A stretch of DNA of 64,000 bases from UBA8106 sp964569695 (GTDB lineage Bacteria > Acidobacteriota > Vicinamibacteria > Vicinamibacterales > UBA823). This document shows positions 54,685 to 63,946 of the stretch, piece after piece; positions within the stretch are counted from its first letter, which is position 1; each line of letters opens with the position of its first letter. The notes beneath the pieces are model-generated. The model was not told the DNA's origin. It made no database searches and saw only the letters and a list, made by a program, of their open reading frames with translations. The DNA lies in contig CAZMUA010000012.1 of assembly GCA_964569695.1 (NCBI GenBank), forward strand, positions 1-64,000, read 5' to 3'. The translations under genes were made by a program, and so were the position numbers.

Positions 54685-55935
54685 CTATAAACAATGGAAC
54701 TCGTCAGTCAGCATTCCCTCAAGTGACTCACGAGATTTAATAAGTCGCCATTGTTCCCCTTCGACCAACACTTCAGCTGGCCGAGGTCGACGATTGTAAT
54801 TCGATGACATCGTGGAACCGTAAGCACCTGCATCAAGAATTCCAATGACATCTCCAACTTCCAATGGCGGTAAACAATGATCCGTGCCGAAAGAATCACT
54901 GCTCTCGCAAAGCGGTCCGACAACATCATACATAGTACTTGACCCACTCCTAGCGACTGCCGGTATTAGGCGATGCCGAGCACCATACAGTGCTGGACGC
55001 ATAAATTCGCTCATGCCAGCATCGAGAACAGCAAAAAACCTGTTAGTTGACTGTTTCTTTACATCAACCACGCGTGAGATTAACGCGCCAGCAGGACCCA
55101 CAAGCCAGCGTCCTGGCTCAAGCAACATCGTTAAATTAGAACCGTGAAATTCGTCTATTAACATCGTTACATAGTCAGTAATCTCGAGTACTTTTGATCC
55201 ATCATGGGAAATTCCTAGTCCGCCACCAACATCTACATTTTCCAAGACAATACCAGACTGGGCGAGCTCTTGAGCTAAGTCGATTAGCATGCGTGTCGCT
55301 TGACGAATTGGTTCGATCATTACAATCTGAGAACCGATATGCGCATGGACACCGACGAGCTTCAATTCTTCTCTTCTCGCTGCTTCACGATAAATCGTCA
55401 AGGCATCTTCAATTGGAACGCCAAACTTAGCACGTTGGATACCAGTCGAAATATGAGGGTGACTGAGAGCGTCGATACCAGGATTGATCCGAACAGATAC
55501 ATTGGCTATTAGTTTATGGCCGCGTGCTATCTCCTGAATCCGCGCCAATTCCCCTGGCGACTCTACATTAATTGTCTTAACGCCGAGAGAAACAGCCTTG
55601 AGCAGTTCATCCCTTGTTTTTCCAACACCCGTGAATACAATTTCTTGTGGCGTGTATCCAGCCCGTAAAGCCACTTCCATTTCTCCACCTGAATTGACAT
55701 CGACAGAGGCCCCTAAGCCTCGAAGCAATTTCACGATGCCAAGTGTTGAGTTTGCTTTCAAAGCGTAATGCACAGAATGCGGGTATTTTGACAATGAGCG
55801 AGTTAGCTCAAGGTACCGCCGACTAATTTCGTCAGCACTGTAGACGTATGAAGGCGTCCCAACTGCATCGGCAAGATCGACTAGTCGCACGCCATCACAA
55901 CTCAAGATGCCTTGATAATCATGAAATCCAGTCAT
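54685..55935 (-). CDS. lysA: Diaminopimelate decarboxylase
   Basis: 416 residues from the ATG at 55935, the normal family length; the open frame continues to 56028 without protein-like features. PLP-binding lysine K60 sits in HYALKANS, HIGSQI and GGGLGI follow, and the cysteine segment GPLCESSDSF is present near the C-terminal third. It makes lysine from meso-diaminopimelate, the last step of lysine synthesis. It is the gene upstream of tmk. Confidence 0.94.
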   Translation of the reverse strand: MTGFHDYQGILSCDGVRLVDLADAVGTPSYVYSADEISRRYLELTRSLSKYPHSVHYALKANSTLGIVKLLRGLGASVDVNSGGEMEVALRAGYTPQEIVFTGVGKTRDELLKAVSLGVKTINVESPGELARIQEIARGHKLIANVSVRINPGIDALSHPHISTGIQRAKFGVPIEDALTIYREAARREELKLVGVHAHIGSQIVMIEPIRQATRMLIDLAQELAQSGIVLENVDVGGGLGISHDGSKVLEITDYVTMLIDEFHGSNLTMLLEPGRWLVGPAGALISRVVDVKKQSTNRFFAVLDAGMSEFMRPALYGARHRLIPAVARSGSSTMYDVVGPLCESSDSFGTDHCLPPLEVGDVIGILDAGAYGSTMSSNYNRRPRPAEVLVEGEQWRLIKSRESLEGMLTDEFHCL

Positions 55936-56142
55936 AATCAATAGCTGTATATTATGAAAACGCCTACCATCTGAAACAGTCGACCACGGCTGACAAACTA
56001 ACGCTTCGCCGCACAACCCCAAGATCACTAGGGTCTAAGGTTGAAATTGGCCAAAGAGGAGATCAATTGATTCGAGAACCGCAGGTTGACTGTTCAATAA
56101 ATCGTATCCTGCGAAGAAAGCGAACAACGGTTAACTGGTAAT

Positions 56143-57060
56143 TTAAACAGATCGCTTCGCAGGAAGTGCCATAGGATCCGCAATAACTGTTTGGTCCGCT
56201 GGGGCTTCATCGATTTGCCAAGCGTTAACATCTTCAAGGACTTTCGCAGCGAAATCTGTATGGAGCTTGTGTCCACCACGATGTGCGACCACATGTCCGA
56301 TAATAGGATAGCCAAGCAACACCAGGTCGCCAACCACGTCAAGAATTTTATGCCGAACAAACTCATCTTCATAGCGAAGCACGCTATTCAAGACCCCTGT
56401 TTCACCAAGGACAACAGCATTATCAAGCGATCCTCCAAGGGCCAGTCCTTGACGTCGTAGCATCTCGACTTCCTTCAGAAAGCCGAAGGTGCGTGCTGGT
56501 GCGATTTGATCGATGAAGGCTGTTTCATCTAATAGGATTGTCCGAGACTGATGACGTAATAACGGATGATCGAAACTGATGCTGTAGGTCACCTTAAACT
56601 GCTCTGCAGGGTACAAAGCGATCCGCTTGTCTCCCTGGTCCAAGGAAATAGCGCGCAAAACCCTCAGGTACCGTCTTGGCATGCCGAGTTGTTTTATTCC
56701 AGCTTCCTGAATCAAATAGACGAACGGCGCAGCGCTGCCATCCATGATCGGGACCTCTGGAGAGTTCAACTCAACTATCACGTTATCAACACCAAGACTC
56801 ACCAGAGCAGAAAGTAGGTGTTCGACGGTGTCGACTGAAGCAGCATCACGCGAGAGACCCGTCGCATAACCTGTCGCATAGCGGATGCTCGATAAATTTT
56901 CAACAGTGGCAGGTATCTCTAAGCCACCAAGGTCGAAACGCTGAAAACGAATGCCGTAATCTGCTGGTGCCGGTTTGAGTGACAACGTAACCTTATTGCC
57001 GGAATGCAGGCCAATGCCGGCGCAAGAAACAGCCCGTCGTAAAGTTCTTTGCACTTTCAT
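56143..57060 (-). CDS. lpxC: UDP-3-O-acyl-N-acetylglucosamine deacetylase
   Basis: 305 residues. The two-domain LpxC fold is shown by the start QRTLRRAVSCAGIGLHSG, the zinc-site VEHLLSAL, and HKILDVVGDLVLLG with a further zinc histidine and aspartate. It catalyses the first committed step of lipid A synthesis in the cytoplasm, so this organism has lipopolysaccharide. A promoter candidate and two 12-base repeats lie just upstream. Confidence 0.95.
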   Translation of the reverse strand: MKVQRTLRRAVSCAGIGLHSGNKVTLSLKPAPADYGIRFQRFDLGGLEIPATVENLSSIRYATGYATGLSRDAASVDTVEHLLSALVSLGVDNVIVELNSPEVPIMDGSAAPFVYLIQEAGIKQLGMPRRYLRVLRAISLDQGDKRIALYPAEQFKVTYSISFDHPLLRHQSRTILLDETAFIDQIAPARTFGFLKEVEMLRRQGLALGGSLDNAVVLGETGVLNSVLRYEDEFVRHKILDVVGDLVLLGYPIIGHVVAHRGGHKLHTDFAAKVLEDVNAWQIDEAPADQTVIADPMALPAKRSV

Positions 57061-57079
57061 ATCTTCCCGGCTAATAACT

Positions 57080-57091
57080 ATAAGGCTTTTA
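57080..57091. repeat. 12-base direct repeat, copy 1, lpxC leader
   Basis: ATAAGGCTTTTA, identical to a second copy 59 bases away. This copy lies between the predicted transcription start and the lpxC ATG. Confidence 0.55.
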
Positions 57092-57107
57092 CCAATCTAC
57101 TGCCATG

Positions 57108-57137
57108 TATTGTGATTCTTTTAGAATTATCGGTCAA
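57108..57137 (-). promoter_or_regulatory. Promoter candidate for lpxC
   Basis: On the minus strand TTGACC (57132-57137) and ACAATA (57108-57113) are 18 bases apart, about 50 bases before the lpxC start. The two 12-base repeats flank it. Confidence 0.45.
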
Positions 57138-57138
57138 G

Positions 57139-57150
57139 ATAAGGCTTTTA
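57139..57150. repeat. 12-base direct repeat, copy 2, upstream of the lpxC -35
   Basis: Second ATAAGGCTTTTA, one base upstream of the -35 candidate on the minus strand. A repressor or activator could bind both copies. Confidence 0.55.
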
Positions 57151-57212
57151 AACAGCAGATAAACATGCAAGTTAGGAGTATAGTTCGCTATTTTTTGCGT
57201 GCTAACCACACA

Positions 57213-60083
57213 TCAAACGACTTTAACTGCTGGATCTCGGTCACCATAGAGAATCCTCGACAAACTCACCCCTGTAAATGATTCAGGGTTCTTACAAATA
57301 ACCTCAGGAGGCCCTTCGGCTACAATCTGCCCTCCCTCTTCACCACCTTCTGGACCTAGATCAATGACATGGTCAGCACATTTAATGACATCAAGATTAT
57401 GCTCAATGACGACTACCGTATTGCCTTGATCTACAAGTTTATTAAGCACGTCCAACAGCTTCCGTGTGTCTTCAAAATGGAGTCCAGTCGTTGGTTCATC
57501 CAAGATGTATAAACTCCGGCCCGTTCCCCGACGGGCTAGTTCCTTAGCAAGTTTCACTCGCTGTGCTTCTCCTCCGCTCAAAGTAGTCGCCGACTGGCCA
57601 AGTTTGATGTAACCAAGACCTACATCTTGCAACGTTCGAAGTTTCACTTCGATGGGGGGGAAATTTTCAAGGAACGGAAGAGCCTGATCGACAGCAAGCT
57701 CTAGAACGTCAGCTACGGATTTACCTCGATATTTAATCTCTAAGGTTTCACGATTGTACCGACGACCTTTACAGGATTCACACGTTACATAGACATTAGG
57801 TAGAAATTGCATTTCGATCGCAATCACTCCGTCACCTTGACATGTTTCACAGCGTCCACCCTTGACGTTAAATGAAAATCTACCTGGGCGAAAACCTCGA
57901 GCTTTCGCTTCAGGTAGCATTGCAAACAACTCACGAACAAAAGTGAACAGTCCCGTGTAGGTTGCAGGATTTGATCGTGGCGTACGACCAATCGGCGATT
58001 GGTCAATCTGGATAATTTTATCTATGAACTCGGTGTTATCAATGCGGTCATGCTCTCCGGGTTTGTCAGAGGCTCTGTACAAAGTCTTGGCCAACGACCG
58101 ATAGACAATGTCATTAACAAGGGTCGACTTACCAGAGCCGCTGACTCCAGTAATGGCAGAAAAAACGCCCATAGGAATGCGGACATCGATGTTCTTGAGA
58201 TTATTAGCTTTAGCACCACGCACACACAACGCACCACGTACCGCTTGCCTTCGTTTAGATGGACACGGAATGTTTCGTTCGCCACGAAGATACTGGCCCG
58301 TTAGGGAATTACTCTTGCGATGCAGTAATGCCTCAACCTCACCTTGAAAAATCACTCGGCCACCATGTTCACCGGCACCCAATCCAAGATCGATTACATA
58401 ATCTGCCGAACGAATTGTTTCTTCGTCATGCTCGACAACAATCACGGTATTCCCTAGATCTCGTAGACTGGCGAGCGTCTCTAGTAAAAGGCGATTATCG
58501 CGCTGATGGAGACCAATCGAAGGCTCGTCAAGTACGTACAACACACCAACAAGCTTCGCACCGATCTGAGTTGCTAGTCTTATGCGTTGACCTTCTCCCC
58601 CTGAGAGTGTTGCAGCACTGCGGTCGAGTGCAAGGTACCCAACTCCAACATCATCAAGAAATCGTAACCTTTCAAGAATTTCACGAATGATACGACCACT
58701 AATTAAGTGTTCACGATCAGTTAATTCCAAGTTTGAAAAAATATTGATAACGTCAGATATTGCCAAACGCACATACTCAGAAATCGTGCGACCCTTAACT
58801 GTCACTCCCCGACTGTGAGGTTTCAATCGCTCACCTTTACACGAATCGCATTTGAGAAGAGCGCGGTACGGTTCGAGTGTTGTTTGATCGGAAGGGTCTC
58901 CTTCCTCGTAACGCTTCCGCATATTTGACACAATGCCTTCAAACCCATTACTCAAAGACTCGCGTTTGCGCGGAACGTTGCTTCGGTTAGATTTTTTTTC
59001 TTTGTTATCAATCCTTCGCGAAACCTCTGGACGACCGTAAAACAGTAATTCCTTCATCTTTTTAGGTAAGGCACGAAACGGTTTATCGAGAGGCACCTTG
59101 AACTTACGGTTGATACGCAACAGTGCTTCGCGAACCAGTTTTTTGTCTCCCTGCACCCAAGGCTCGATTGCGCCATCAAGGAGTGAACGTGACGAGTCAG
59201 GAACGATCCGCGTAGGATCGAAATCCTTTACCACGCCAAGACCTTGACAGTTTGTGCAAGCGCCATGGGGAGAATTGAATGAAAACGCGCGAGGGGTCAT
59301 TTCAGGCATACTGATGCCACAATATGCGCACGCTAGCACTCTTGAAAATAATCGGTCTCCGCCTTCGTAACTATTAATGATGACAGTATCATCAGCTAGC
59401 TTTAGAGCTACTTGGATCGATTCACTGAGTCGCCTCTCCATATCGGGCTTCACAATTAGCCGGTCTACAACTACTTCGATGGTATGTTTCCGACGACGGT
59501 CAATTCTTAGGTCACTTTCAAGTGTCTGTAACTCACCATCAACGCGCACTCGAGTAAACCCTTTACTTCGCAGAGCGGCCAGTTCTTTCTTGAACTCACC
59601 CTTCCGTCCTCTGACAATCGGTGCAAGAATGTTGACGCGCTCACCAGTTGGATCAGCTTTCACCAAGTCGATGATTTGCTCTACCGATTGGGAGGCAATC
59701 TCTCGTCCGCACTGCGCACAGTGCGGTAAGCCAATACTAGCGAAGAGTAATCTGAGGTAGTCATATACCTCAGTAACCGTACCAACGGTTGACCTCGGGT
59801 TAGACCCCGTTGTCTTTTGCTCAATTGAAATGGAGGGTGACAGGCCGTCTATTGCATCAACGTCAGGCTTCTCCATCTGTTCAAGAAACTGACGAGCGTA
59901 AGCCGACAATGACTCAACATACCTGCGTTGTCCTTCAGCATACACAGTGTCAAATGCTAGTGACGATTTCCCTGAACCAGAAAGTCCAGTAATGACAACG
60001 AGCTGATCCCGTGGGATGTCAACGTCAATATTCTTGAGATTGTTAACGCGTGCACCGCGTACGGCGATTGTTTCGTGTGACAT
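57213..60083 (-). CDS. uvrA: Excinuclease ABC subunit A
   Basis: 956 residues. Two ABC modules: Walker A GLSGSGKSS (about 33-41) and GVSGSGKST (about 645-653), signatures LSGGEGQRIRLA and LSGGEAQRVKLA, and zinc modules CAYCG / CTNC and CETC / CESC. It recognises bulky DNA lesions in nucleotide excision repair and loads UvrB. A promoter candidate lies just upstream; no recognisable LexA box was seen. Confidence 0.97.
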   Translation of the reverse strand: MSHETIAVRGARVNNLKNIDVDIPRDQLVVITGLSGSGKSSLAFDTVYAEGQRRYVESLSAYARQFLEQMEKPDVDAIDGLSPSISIEQKTTGSNPRSTVGTVTEVYDYLRLLFASIGLPHCAQCGREIASQSVEQIIDLVKADPTGERVNILAPIVRGRKGEFKKELAALRSKGFTRVRVDGELQTLESDLRIDRRRKHTIEVVVDRLIVKPDMERRLSESIQVALKLADDTVIINSYEGGDRLFSRVLACAYCGISMPEMTPRAFSFNSPHGACTNCQGLGVVKDFDPTRIVPDSSRSLLDGAIEPWVQGDKKLVREALLRINRKFKVPLDKPFRALPKKMKELLFYGRPEVSRRIDNKEKKSNRSNVPRKRESLSNGFEGIVSNMRKRYEEGDPSDQTTLEPYRALLKCDSCKGERLKPHSRGVTVKGRTISEYVRLAISDVINIFSNLELTDREHLISGRIIREILERLRFLDDVGVGYLALDRSAATLSGGEGQRIRLATQIGAKLVGVLYVLDEPSIGLHQRDNRLLLETLASLRDLGNTVIVVEHDEETIRSADYVIDLGLGAGEHGGRVIFQGEVEALLHRKSNSLTGQYLRGERNIPCPSKRRQAVRGALCVRGAKANNLKNIDVRIPMGVFSAITGVSGSGKSTLVNDIVYRSLAKTLYRASDKPGEHDRIDNTEFIDKIIQIDQSPIGRTPRSNPATYTGLFTFVRELFAMLPEAKARGFRPGRFSFNVKGGRCETCQGDGVIAIEMQFLPNVYVTCESCKGRRYNRETLEIKYRGKSVADVLELAVDQALPFLENFPPIEVKLRTLQDVGLGYIKLGQSATTLSGGEAQRVKLAKELARRGTGRSLYILDEPTTGLHFEDTRKLLDVLNKLVDQGNTVVVIEHNLDVIKCADHVIDLGPEGGEEGGQIVAEGPPEVICKNPESFTGVSLSRILYGDRDPAVKVV

Positions 60084-60127
60084 ATCGCACGGTCAGGCTG
60101 GTCTTATCAATGCTAAACCCTAATATT

Positions 60128-60156
60128 TTATCACCAACTTGTTAGACTTTATTCAA
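60128..60156 (-). promoter_or_regulatory. Promoter candidate for uvrA
   Basis: On the minus strand TTGAAT (60151-60156) and TGATAA (60128-60133) are 17 bases apart, about 45 bases before the uvrA start. Confidence 0.45.
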
Positions 60157-60230
60157 GTGCCAGGACCCGAAGGGTAGATCGCAACCAAATTAACAACAAC
60201 TACCGAGACTTATGGTGCAAATCACCCAAG

Positions 60231-61229
60231 TTAAACGTTTAAGTGATACGCAACTTCATTGGATGTCACAACGAGGCCACCGTTAGGATTAATGGCTACC
60301 CCAACCAGTTCCGGTGCAGTCAAAACCTGCTCTGTCTTACCCTGATCCGTGACACGGTAAAGACCACTAGCACCAGCAAGCGCTTCAACGATGTAGAGTG
60401 TCCCATGTTTATCAAACGTTAATCCCTGAGGCCGGCCGAATACAGTACCTAGAGACTGAACTTCGCCTTGTCTATTTATACGATAGATGGTATCAGTCGA
60501 CGAAAGAGTTGGGGCCGATACGTATAAAGCTTGATCGTTGGGTCGCACTGTAAGGTGAAATGCTGCAACACTAGCTGGCAGCGAAGCAAAAACAGACTTC
60601 TTACCGGCTTGATCGACTTTAAAAATCGTACCAGAACGGTCACCAACAAACAAAGTGCCATCACTGTCAAATGCCAATCCACTCGCAACGCCCAAATCTG
60701 TCGCAAACGTCTCGACCTGTCCTGTTGGCGAAACACGGTAAACAGTCCCCTCAAACCGACTCGACACATAAAGTTGATCGAAGCTATCGAACACCATTGA
60801 GGTGGGATTGGCAATGCCAGACACGAAGGGTTCGCGATTACCATTTGGCGTGACACGAAAAATAGAAACTGGAGCCTGGTGCTCACGAGTCCCACTAAAA
60901 GTCACGTACAAGTTACCAGCACGATCAAAAGCGGGACTGTCAACTTGATGTAAACTCGTGGCAACCGGCGCACCGAGGTTAACCTCAGCCGTCGCTGATC
61001 GCTGTCCACCAATCGTAATCAGAGCTCGGCCAGTCGGCACACCTACAGGCACCAAAACCCTAAGAAGTCTTGACGATGCAAATACAATCCTGCTGAAAAC
61101 CTCACCAATCCTAACTTCCGGTAACTCTCCAACTTCATCAAAAAAACCTTCACCCTCAATCGTGACACGCCCCCCCTCGATTGCCCAAGAGGGACGAACA
61201 ACTGTCATGTTGGTTAACTTATGAGGCAT
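60231..61229 (-). CDS. IPT/TIG plus NHL-repeat beta-propeller protein
   Basis: 332 residues. The first 85 residues have the IPT/TIG pattern (GGRVTIEGEGFFD, then VPVGVPTGRALITIGG). The rest (about 95-330) is a propeller with repeating units such as FDSFDQLYVSSRFEGTVYRV and FDSDGTLFVGDRSGTIFKV, six in number by eye. No signal peptide or lipobox is visible, so cytosolic or differently exported. NHL propellers of this type occur in SMP-30-like lactonases and in scaffold proteins; neither catalytic residues nor partner are evident. Function unknown. Confidence 0.7.
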   Translation of the reverse strand: MPHKLTNMTVVRPSWAIEGGRVTIEGEGFFDEVGELPEVRIGEVFSRIVFASSRLLRVLVPVGVPTGRALITIGGQRSATAEVNLGAPVATSLHQVDSPAFDRAGNLYVTFSGTREHQAPVSIFRVTPNGNREPFVSGIANPTSMVFDSFDQLYVSSRFEGTVYRVSPTGQVETFATDLGVASGLAFDSDGTLFVGDRSGTIFKVDQAGKKSVFASLPASVAAFHLTVRPNDQALYVSAPTLSSTDTIYRINRQGEVQSLGTVFGRPQGLTFDKHGTLYIVEALAGASGLYRVTDQGKTEQVLTAPELVGVAINPNGGLVVTSNEVAYHLNV

Positions 61230-61300
61230 GCAAGTAGAGAGATCTCAATAACGCAGATCCGTAATTCAAAATCAAGTGGTGGATTCAAGGTTCTTCAACT

Positions 61301-61834
61301 TTAAGAATCGTCTAATTCGATGTTCCAGTAAATGTAATCGCGCCAGCTTTCTGGAGTTTCACGGAGACCGACCGAGATTCTGATAGCCGGTGTCCGTGTG
61401 GGTCGTTTAGGCATGCGAATCAGTCGCATGCCAGCCTCAGCTGGCGTCCTACCGCCTTTACTTCGATTACAAGTAATGCAGCAGGTGACAATATTCTCCC
61501 AATCCTTTCGTCCACCCTGCGCAACCGGAACAATGTGGTCAAACGTAAGGTCAGTCGAGGGTGGTGTCTGCCCACAATACTGACAAGCGTGATGATCCCG
61601 AGCGTAGATATTCGCACGGGAAAACGGAACTGTGTCGAAACGCCGCTTAATCTTAATATAACGAAGAAGTCGAATAACCGATGGCAATTTAATACTAAAC
61701 GAAACCGAACGAATCTCACGATCGTAGACCGAAACAACTTCTACCTTACCTTGACATAAAAGTGTGATGGCTTTCTGCCAGTTCACTACCTTCAGTGGTT
61801 CGTATGTAGCATTAAGTAGAAGGGTTTGTTCCAT
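61301..61834 (-). CDS. HNH endonuclease-like protein (two zinc knuckles)
   Basis: 177 residues. After an N-terminal domain (LLNATYEPLKVVNWQKAI, about 6-70) the HNH domain has C84xxC87, D99-H100, N114 and C119xxC122 (DHIVPVAQGGRKDWENIV). This McrA-like type is common as a single-copy, conserved gene in Acidobacteriota and Cyanobacteria and is not necessarily mobile or a defence nuclease. Substrate unknown. It stands ten bases from the aldolase gene. Confidence 0.8.
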   Translation of the reverse strand: MEQTLLLNATYEPLKVVNWQKAITLLCQGKVEVVSVYDREIRSVSFSIKLPSVIRLLRYIKIKRRFDTVPFSRANIYARDHHACQYCGQTPPSTDLTFDHIVPVAQGGRKDWENIVTCCITCNRSKGGRTPAEAGMRLIRMPKRPTRTPAIRISVGLRETPESWRDYIYWNIELDDS

Positions 61835-61843
61835 ACCTAAACA

Positions 61844-62740
61844 TCACAATCCGACGGGAATCTCCTCGCTAATCAAAGCGATAGCCTCTCGTATCTGGTC
61901 AATGCCTTCAGGAGGAACCGGTAGCACCGGGTACCGGGGAGGACCTCCATAAAAACCAGTAAGATCCAAGGCTGCTTTCAATCCTGGAACTCCATAAACG
62001 GTTGTAACAAGATTCGCAAGTGGGGTCAGTTGTCGCTGCACGACAAGAGCTTGATCTAACTTGTGCTCTTGAACTAACTGTAACAATTTAATGCAAAGTG
62101 CAGGTTGTACAGCGGCAAGAGCCAGAATTCCTCCTATGGCGCCGACACAGAGACTCGCAAAAAACGTCGGCGCTGAACCCACTAAAACACTGAAGCCTGG
62201 ACTCGCTTTAACAACTAGATCGCCAACCTGCTCAATACTTCCACCAGACTCTTTAATGCCGATTATATTGGGATGCTCCGACAACTTGCCAACTGCGATT
62301 GGTGACAAGTTGACGCCAGTTGCTGCCGAAAAATTATAGAGCAGGACTGGAATCGGAGCTGCATCTGCAACAACCGTATAGTGCCTAATCAAAGCTTCCT
62401 CAGTCATCAGTCTCTTAAAAAAAGACGGCGTGCGGACGAGCACAGCATCTGCACCAGCGTCCGCAGCACGACCCGTTGCTATAACTGTGGCACGAGTCGA
62501 TTCTCGTCCAGTTCCGGCAATTACCAAACGGCCTGCTGATATCACCGTTCTGGTAGTCGCAATAAGCTGGTCTGCCTCGTCATCGTTAACCTGCGCCGAC
62601 TCACCGTTAGTACCAAGCACAACGATTCCAGCAAGGTCAGTCTCCATCCAGCGCGCGAGATTATCACGTAGAGCACCAAGATCGAGTTCGTCATCGACAA
62701 ATGGAGTTGGTATCGGCGCAAAGACTCCACAAAGATTCAC
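61844..62740 (-). CDS. DapA-superfamily aldolase, probably not dihydrodipicolinate synthase
   Basis: 298 residues from a GTG at 62740 with AAAGGAG about seven bases upstream. It has the fold and the Schiff-base lysine (GIKESGGS, near 165) and the catalytic tyrosine (LLYNFS, near 138). The family motif GTTGE reads GTNGE, and the segment corresponding to YNVPSRTG reads YNFSAATG, so the arginine that binds aspartate semialdehyde in true DapA is absent. This resembles 4-hydroxy-2-oxoglutarate aldolase and related pyruvate aldolases. It is 31 bases from the dehydrogenase gene upstream, so the two are an operon. Confidence 0.8.
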   Translation of the reverse strand: MNLCGVFAPIPTPFVDDELDLGALRDNLARWMETDLAGIVVLGTNGESAQVNDDEADQLIATTRTVISAGRLVIAGTGRESTRATVIATGRAADAGADAVLVRTPSFFKRLMTEEALIRHYTVVADAAPIPVLLYNFSAATGVNLSPIAVGKLSEHPNIIGIKESGGSIEQVGDLVVKASPGFSVLVGSAPTFFASLCVGAIGGILALAAVQPALCIKLLQLVQEHKLDQALVVQRQLTPLANLVTTVYGVPGLKAALDLTGFYGGPPRYPVLPVPPEGIDQIREAIALISEEIPVGL

Positions 62741-62771
62741 ACAGACTCTCCTTTAAGCAAGTATCCCATCG

Positions 62772-63767
62772 CTACAGACAACACGAAGGACTCGGCAGGT
62801 CCAGCATTGTATGAAGGCCTGGCGAAGCTTCGATGACTTTCGGAATTGAATTCACGGCCATCGACGCAGTAGCAATGTCACCGTGCACACCGCCACTTAT
62901 CTTCATTGCAATTTTAGGTGAACCAGTAATGCTAACGGAGTCATATGATTCCGGAGCACCGAGATAGGCTTCCATATGCAATTTGATCGCCACCCGTCCG
63001 GCCCGATAGCCTACTCCATCTTGCAAGATTCCACAGACGTATCCTGGTCGAACAGTAAGGAACTTACTGGTTATACGTTTACTGGCAATTTTAGGTTTTA
63101 TCGTATCGGTCACCCTGTCGATTTTCCACCCAAGAGCATCAGCAATCATTGAAATTGATTCCGCCAATCCAACATGTCGAACTGTGCCCTCTAAAACCTT
63201 CGCTCGAAACTCTGCTCTAGTCAGACCGCAACCAATCTTCTTCTGAAAGGGCAAGCGTCGAGTGCTCGCATCCTGAATCCGATTAACTCGTATGCGATCA
63301 ACTCGCTCGCAAACTCCAGTCAAAGATATCGGTAGAGCATCCATCGTGAATCCCGGGTTAACTCCCGTGCCCAAGACTGCCACTTTAGATCGCTTCGCTA
63401 ACCGATCAATACGACGTGCATACCTAACATTTGCGGTGACCGGATAGGACAACTCTTCAGACGTCGAAACTATCGGCAATTTAACTCTGAGAATCGTCTC
63501 AATCTGCGTCGTTACCTGCTTTAGCGACGAACTCGTGCACAAAACGACCGCGTCAGCCTTCACTCGATTACAGGTGGAACCTATGTCGGGATCAACCGTA
63601 ACACCGAGTCGACTCCCAACCCCAGCTAATAATCCAACGTCGTGGCCAATTTTTGATGGATCAATGTCAACGGCTCCTACCACCTTAAAGCCTGATCGCG
63701 CGACCATTTGCCCAAGAACAGCGTTTCCAATCGGCCCGAGACCGACTTGTATCACACGAATCGACAT
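62772..63767 (-). CDS. 2,4-diaminopentanoate dehydrogenase-like / DapB-related oxidoreductase
   Basis: 331 residues from the ATG at 63767; GGGAG nine bases upstream decides for it over an earlier GTG. The N-terminal Rossmann domain has the dinucleotide motif VGLGPIGNAVLG (about 8-19) of DapB-like enzymes. The C-terminal half matches the family of 2,4-diaminopentanoate dehydrogenase and related amino-acid dehydrogenases, with GTGVNPGFTMDALP and a conserved GVHGDIATASMAVNSIP. The substrate in this organism is unknown. Operon with the DapA-like aldolase suggests a small catabolic or reductive amination route. Confidence 0.7.
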   Translation of the reverse strand: MSIRVIQVGLGPIGNAVLGQMVARSGFKVVGAVDIDPSKIGHDVGLLAGVGSRLGVTVDPDIGSTCNRVKADAVVLCTSSSLKQVTTQIETILRVKLPIVSTSEELSYPVTANVRYARRIDRLAKRSKVAVLGTGVNPGFTMDALPISLTGVCERVDRIRVNRIQDASTRRLPFQKKIGCGLTRAEFRAKVLEGTVRHVGLAESISMIADALGWKIDRVTDTIKPKIASKRITSKFLTVRPGYVCGILQDGVGYRAGRVAIKLHMEAYLGAPESYDSVSITGSPKIAMKISGGVHGDIATASMAVNSIPKVIEASPGLHTMLDLPSPSCCL

Positions 63768-63946
63768 TAACTGTTTCTCCCAAGCTTGTACGTGAACGCA
63801 CAAAGCATATTGCTACAGTATTATTTAAAATTACTATTATACGTTGATCGACTAAATTCTGGCCTTACCCGAGTTCTGTTATTGAGAATGGTGTAGCATG
63901 CCTCAAGGTTGATCGCTCGTATAAGGGGGCACGAAGGAGACTTTCA

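Noticed and set aside
61301..61834. HNH nuclease as part of a defence or homing element
   Set aside because: It is a common conserved single gene in related phyla and no partner methylase, intron or intein features are nearby.
61844..62740. Annotation as dihydrodipicolinate synthase (dapA)
   Set aside because: The motif is GTNGE rather than GTTGE and the substrate-binding arginine is missing; kept only as a DapA-superfamily aldolase.
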